Part shown: one piece after another, positions 8,335-9,232 of the stretch
Layout of the letters: each line of letters opens with the position of its first letter
How positions within the stretch are numbered: the first letter of the stretch is position 1
DNA from: Candidatus Thiodictyon intracellulare
GTDB lineage: Bacteria; Pseudomonadota; Gammaproteobacteria; Chromatiales; Chromatiaceae
Assembly: GCA_016292295.1 (NCBI GenBank)
Contig: JADNEJ010000067.1
Location: 1 to 9,232 of the forward strand
DNA: 9,232 nucleotides
Direction: 5' to 3'
Made by a program: the position numbers and the translations under genes
Notes under the pieces: model-generated
Told to the model about the DNA's origin: nothing
Seen by the model: the letters and a program-made list of their open reading frames with translations, nothing else
Database searches by the model: none

Positions 8335-8411
8335 TGGTAGGCGCGATTGGACTCGAACCAACGACCCCCACCATGTCAAGGTGGTGCTCTAACCAGCTGA
8401 GCTACGCGCCT
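8335..8411 (-). tRNA. tRNA-Val(GAC)
   Basis: The 77-nt minus-strand sequence folds as a standard tRNA. The acceptor stem AGGCGCG/CGCGCCT is perfect, the D arm is GCTCAGCTGGTTAGAGC, and the anticodon stem CCACC/GGTGG encloses loop TTGACAT with anticodon GAC. A five-base variable loop GGGTC follows, then T arm GTTGG-TTCGAGT-CCAAT, discriminator A and encoded CCA. It reads GUC (and GUU) valine codons. The middle is nearly identical to E. coli tRNA-Val(GAC). It lies 169 nt upstream of thrS on the same strand and has its own good promoter, so tRNA and thrS may be cotranscribed. Confidence 0.97.
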
Positions 8412-8451
8412 GTCATCAACAGCCCGGCTGCCCGGCTGTCGTCAACAGCCC
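8410..8451 (-). repeat. Duplicated 16-bp hairpin unit in the tRNA-Val 5' leader
   Basis: Plus-strand CTGTCATCAACAGCCC (8410-8425) and CTGTCGTCAACAGCCC (8436-8451) differ at one base and are 26 bp apart. On the minus strand the upstream copy forms GGCTGT/ACAGCC with a 5-nt loop; the other keeps only CTGT/ACAG. The second copy reaches the first two bases of the mature tRNA, so the unit spans the RNase P cleavage point. Confidence 0.7.
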
Positions 8452-8454
8452 ACA

Positions 8455-8483
8455 ATTCTACCGATGGTTGGGGGGCTTGGCAA
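8455..8483 (-). promoter_or_regulatory. Sigma-70 promoter for tRNA-Val (and perhaps thrS)
   Basis: On the minus strand TTGCCA (8483-8478) and TAGAAT (8460-8455) are separated by exactly 17 bp; each matches 5 of 6 consensus bases. An A/T-rich stretch (ACAAAATT) lies just upstream, a possible UP element. Transcription would begin near 8448, about 37 nt before the mature tRNA end. The G-rich sequence after the -10 resembles stringently controlled stable-RNA promoters. Confidence 0.7.
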
Positions 8484-8523
8484 ACCCAATTTTGTGTCGT
8501 GACGAGCATCCGGCGGATGAGTG

Positions 8524-8661
8524 GGCCTTGATCATAATGCCACCCACCTTGTTCCGCCCACCTTGTTCAGTCCCGGCGTCGCTGCTCCCTTGCAGAACAT
8601 GGTTTTGCGCGCGCAACCCCACATGGGCCGGCCGACCTTGGGCGGATTTGTGATCAAGGCC
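8524..8661. repeat. 138-bp element bounded by imperfect inverted repeats
   Basis: GGCCTTGATCA (8524-8534) is perfectly inverted as TGATCAAGGCC (8651-8661). Similarity continues inward with mismatches for about another 12 bp (around TCCGCCCA/TGGGCGGA in nearby register). The left arm also holds two copies of CCCACCTTGTTC, at 8543-8554 and 8557-8568. No clear target-site duplication flanks it. It may be a small non-autonomous element or a repeat family, which only a genome search could tell. Confidence 0.4.
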
Positions 8662-8898
8662 GGCGCGCCGCACCGAATAAATTCAGCGTCTCCCTCGTCT
8701 AAGACCCAGGGTTGGATATTGACGCCGGCTGATCAGTCGGCTATGCCATCGGGCGCTCTGGTCGGGGGTGCCACCAGGGCGAGCAATACCCAGTCGCGCG
8801 CCGCGGCGCAACCGGTCGGTTACACGACCATGATTCGGGGTGCACTGGACGAAACGCCAACCAGCGGCTCTGCGGACAGGCGAAGGTTTTCCGGCATT

Positions 8899-8932
8899 AA
8901 GCACCTCAACGGGAAAAGCACCTCAACGGAAA
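8899..8932. repeat. 17-bp tandem duplication
   Basis: Units 8899-8915 and 8916-8932 (AAGCACCTCAACGG followed by three purines) differ at one base. They sit at the point where the sequence changes from GC-rich to AT-rich, next to the transposase debris on the right. Confidence 0.8.
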
Positions 8933-8960
8933 AATTTGTGGAGAGCCATGCCGTAAAATT

Positions 8961-9077
8961 CTAATTCGCAAATTTAATTCTAAATTCAGATCCGAGCAAA
9001 TCTATTACTCGATGAATTGTGAAAACTAATGCAGTCATACTCACGTAAGCCAGAGATTGAATCCATTCGTATTTCAT
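8961..9077 (-). CDS. Small open frame, 38 codons, unknown
   Basis: ATG at 9077 to TAG at 8961 encodes 38 residues beginning MKYEWIQSLAYVSMTALVF. Its first half is hydrophobic enough for one membrane helix, and it ends in a charged tail (GSEFRIKFAN). No good ribosome site precedes it, and it lies in AT-rich, mobile-element-type DNA. I do not recognise it, and a chance frame is the likelier reading. Confidence 0.15.
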   Translation of the reverse strand: MKYEWIQSLAYVSMTALVFTIHRVIDLLGSEFRIKFAN

Positions 9078-9103
9078 TTTACGCCAAAGGGCTAGGGTCC
9101 TGA

Positions 9104-9232
9104 GCAAAAATCTCAGATGAGACGTATAGTGTATACTTCATTTGCAACAACGCTCGCTATTACCGCTCAAAAGCGGCTCAAGATTATATCAAGGATTCCC
9201 GCATCAAGCTTGTCTTTCTTCCGCCTTATGCG
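9104..9232 (+). mobile_element. IS630-family transposase fragment
   Basis: After a TGA at 9101-9103 the frame is open to the right edge of the window (43 codons). It reads YSVYFICNNARYYRSKAAQ, then DSRIKLVFLPPYA, the conserved middle-to-late part of IS630 DDE transposases (usual forms CDNARYY and LVFLPPYAPNLN-IERLW). The upstream catalytic region with the first Asp is missing: the preceding 160 bases give no matching sequence and no intact start. The second catalytic Asp of the usual DNARYY motif is Asn here (AAC at 9146-9148). Truncation plus the changed residue indicate an inactive relic, unless the gene continues in a way not visible here. Family assigned by motif recall. Confidence 0.75.

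Larger units (their letters stand above)
8484..8960. other. Region without a recognised gene
   Basis: Open frames here (for example 8521-8964 plus, 8683-8904 minus) have low-complexity, non-protein-like translations and no family resemblance, so I call no gene. The stretch contains an inverted-repeat element (8524-8661), a 14-bp period direct repeat (8543-8568), a near-palindrome around CTGATCAG (8724-8741) and a 17-bp tandem pair (8899-8932). Composition is GC-rich until about 8930, then becomes AT-rich. It looks like accumulated intergenic and mobile-element debris. Confidence 0.5.

Noticed and set aside
8187..8531. Plus-strand open frame with IGLEPTTPTMSRWCSNQL
   Set aside because: This is the antisense translation of the tRNA-Val gene, a well-known type of false protein.
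8899..8932. Possible CRISPR or longer repeat array
   Set aside because: Only two units of 17 bp with no spacers; no array structure anywhere in the window.
8521..8964. 147-codon plus-strand frame
   Set aside because: Crosses the inverted-repeat element and tandem repeats, has no family resemblance or ribosome site, and spans the composition change.
9029..9103. Short plus-strand frame starting MQSYSRKPEIES in frame with the IS630 piece
   Set aside because: Although in frame, it ends in TGA and does not resemble the expected transposase region; probably chance.

Overview
The window carries, almost entirely on the minus strand, the conserved block thrS-infC-rpmI-rplT-pheS-pheT-ihfA-merR: threonyl-tRNA synthetase, initiation factor 3, ribosomal proteins L35 and L20, both phenylalanyl-tRNA synthetase subunits, the IHF alpha subunit and a small MerR-family regulator. 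Gene order, protein sequences (IhfA close to Escherichia coli IhfA; ThrRS 640 residues with editing domain), and GC-rich coding DNA point to a gammaproteobacterium. A Chromatiales-like purple sulfur bacterium is a plausible guess, but not proven from the sequence.

Layout, left to right. Positions 2-220 hold a piece of an IS1182-type transposase (plus strand, cut at both ends). Positions 248-458 hold a frameshifted, stop-ridden relic of a RelE/ParE-type toxin (minus), followed by a 20-bp perfect tandem duplication (467-506). The conserved block runs from merR (571-948) to thrS (6243-8165). Upstream of thrS lies a tRNA-Val(GAC) gene (8335-8411, CCA encoded) with a good sigma-70 promoter (8455-8483); tRNA and thrS may share a transcript. 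From about 8490 to the right end there is no recognisable intact gene: a 138-bp inverted-repeat element, short tandem repeats, an abrupt change to AT-rich DNA near 8930, and an IS630-family transposase fragment running off the right edge. The housekeeping block is thus bordered on both sides by decayed mobile DNA.

Working together: the block makes translation machinery (IF3, L35, L20, ThrRS, PheRS) plus IHF, whose alpha subunit is cotranscribed with pheT. Spacings are tight (pheT-ihfA 4 nt; ihfA-merR overlap 23 nt; pheS-pheT 27 nt; rpmI-rplT 25 nt; infC-rpmI 32 nt). Longer gaps lie before thrS, infC and pheS and hold candidate control elements. These are a hairpin upstream of the thrS Shine-Dalgarno whose loop copies the tRNA-Thr(GGU) anticodon loop, an AUC start codon for infC, and a structured pheST leader with a terminator-like hairpin and a Phe-rich mini-ORF. 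A fourth oddity is a 51-bp AT-rich codon patch in the 3' part of pheT, upstream of ihfA. No wholly new system is evident; the most interesting material is regulatory.
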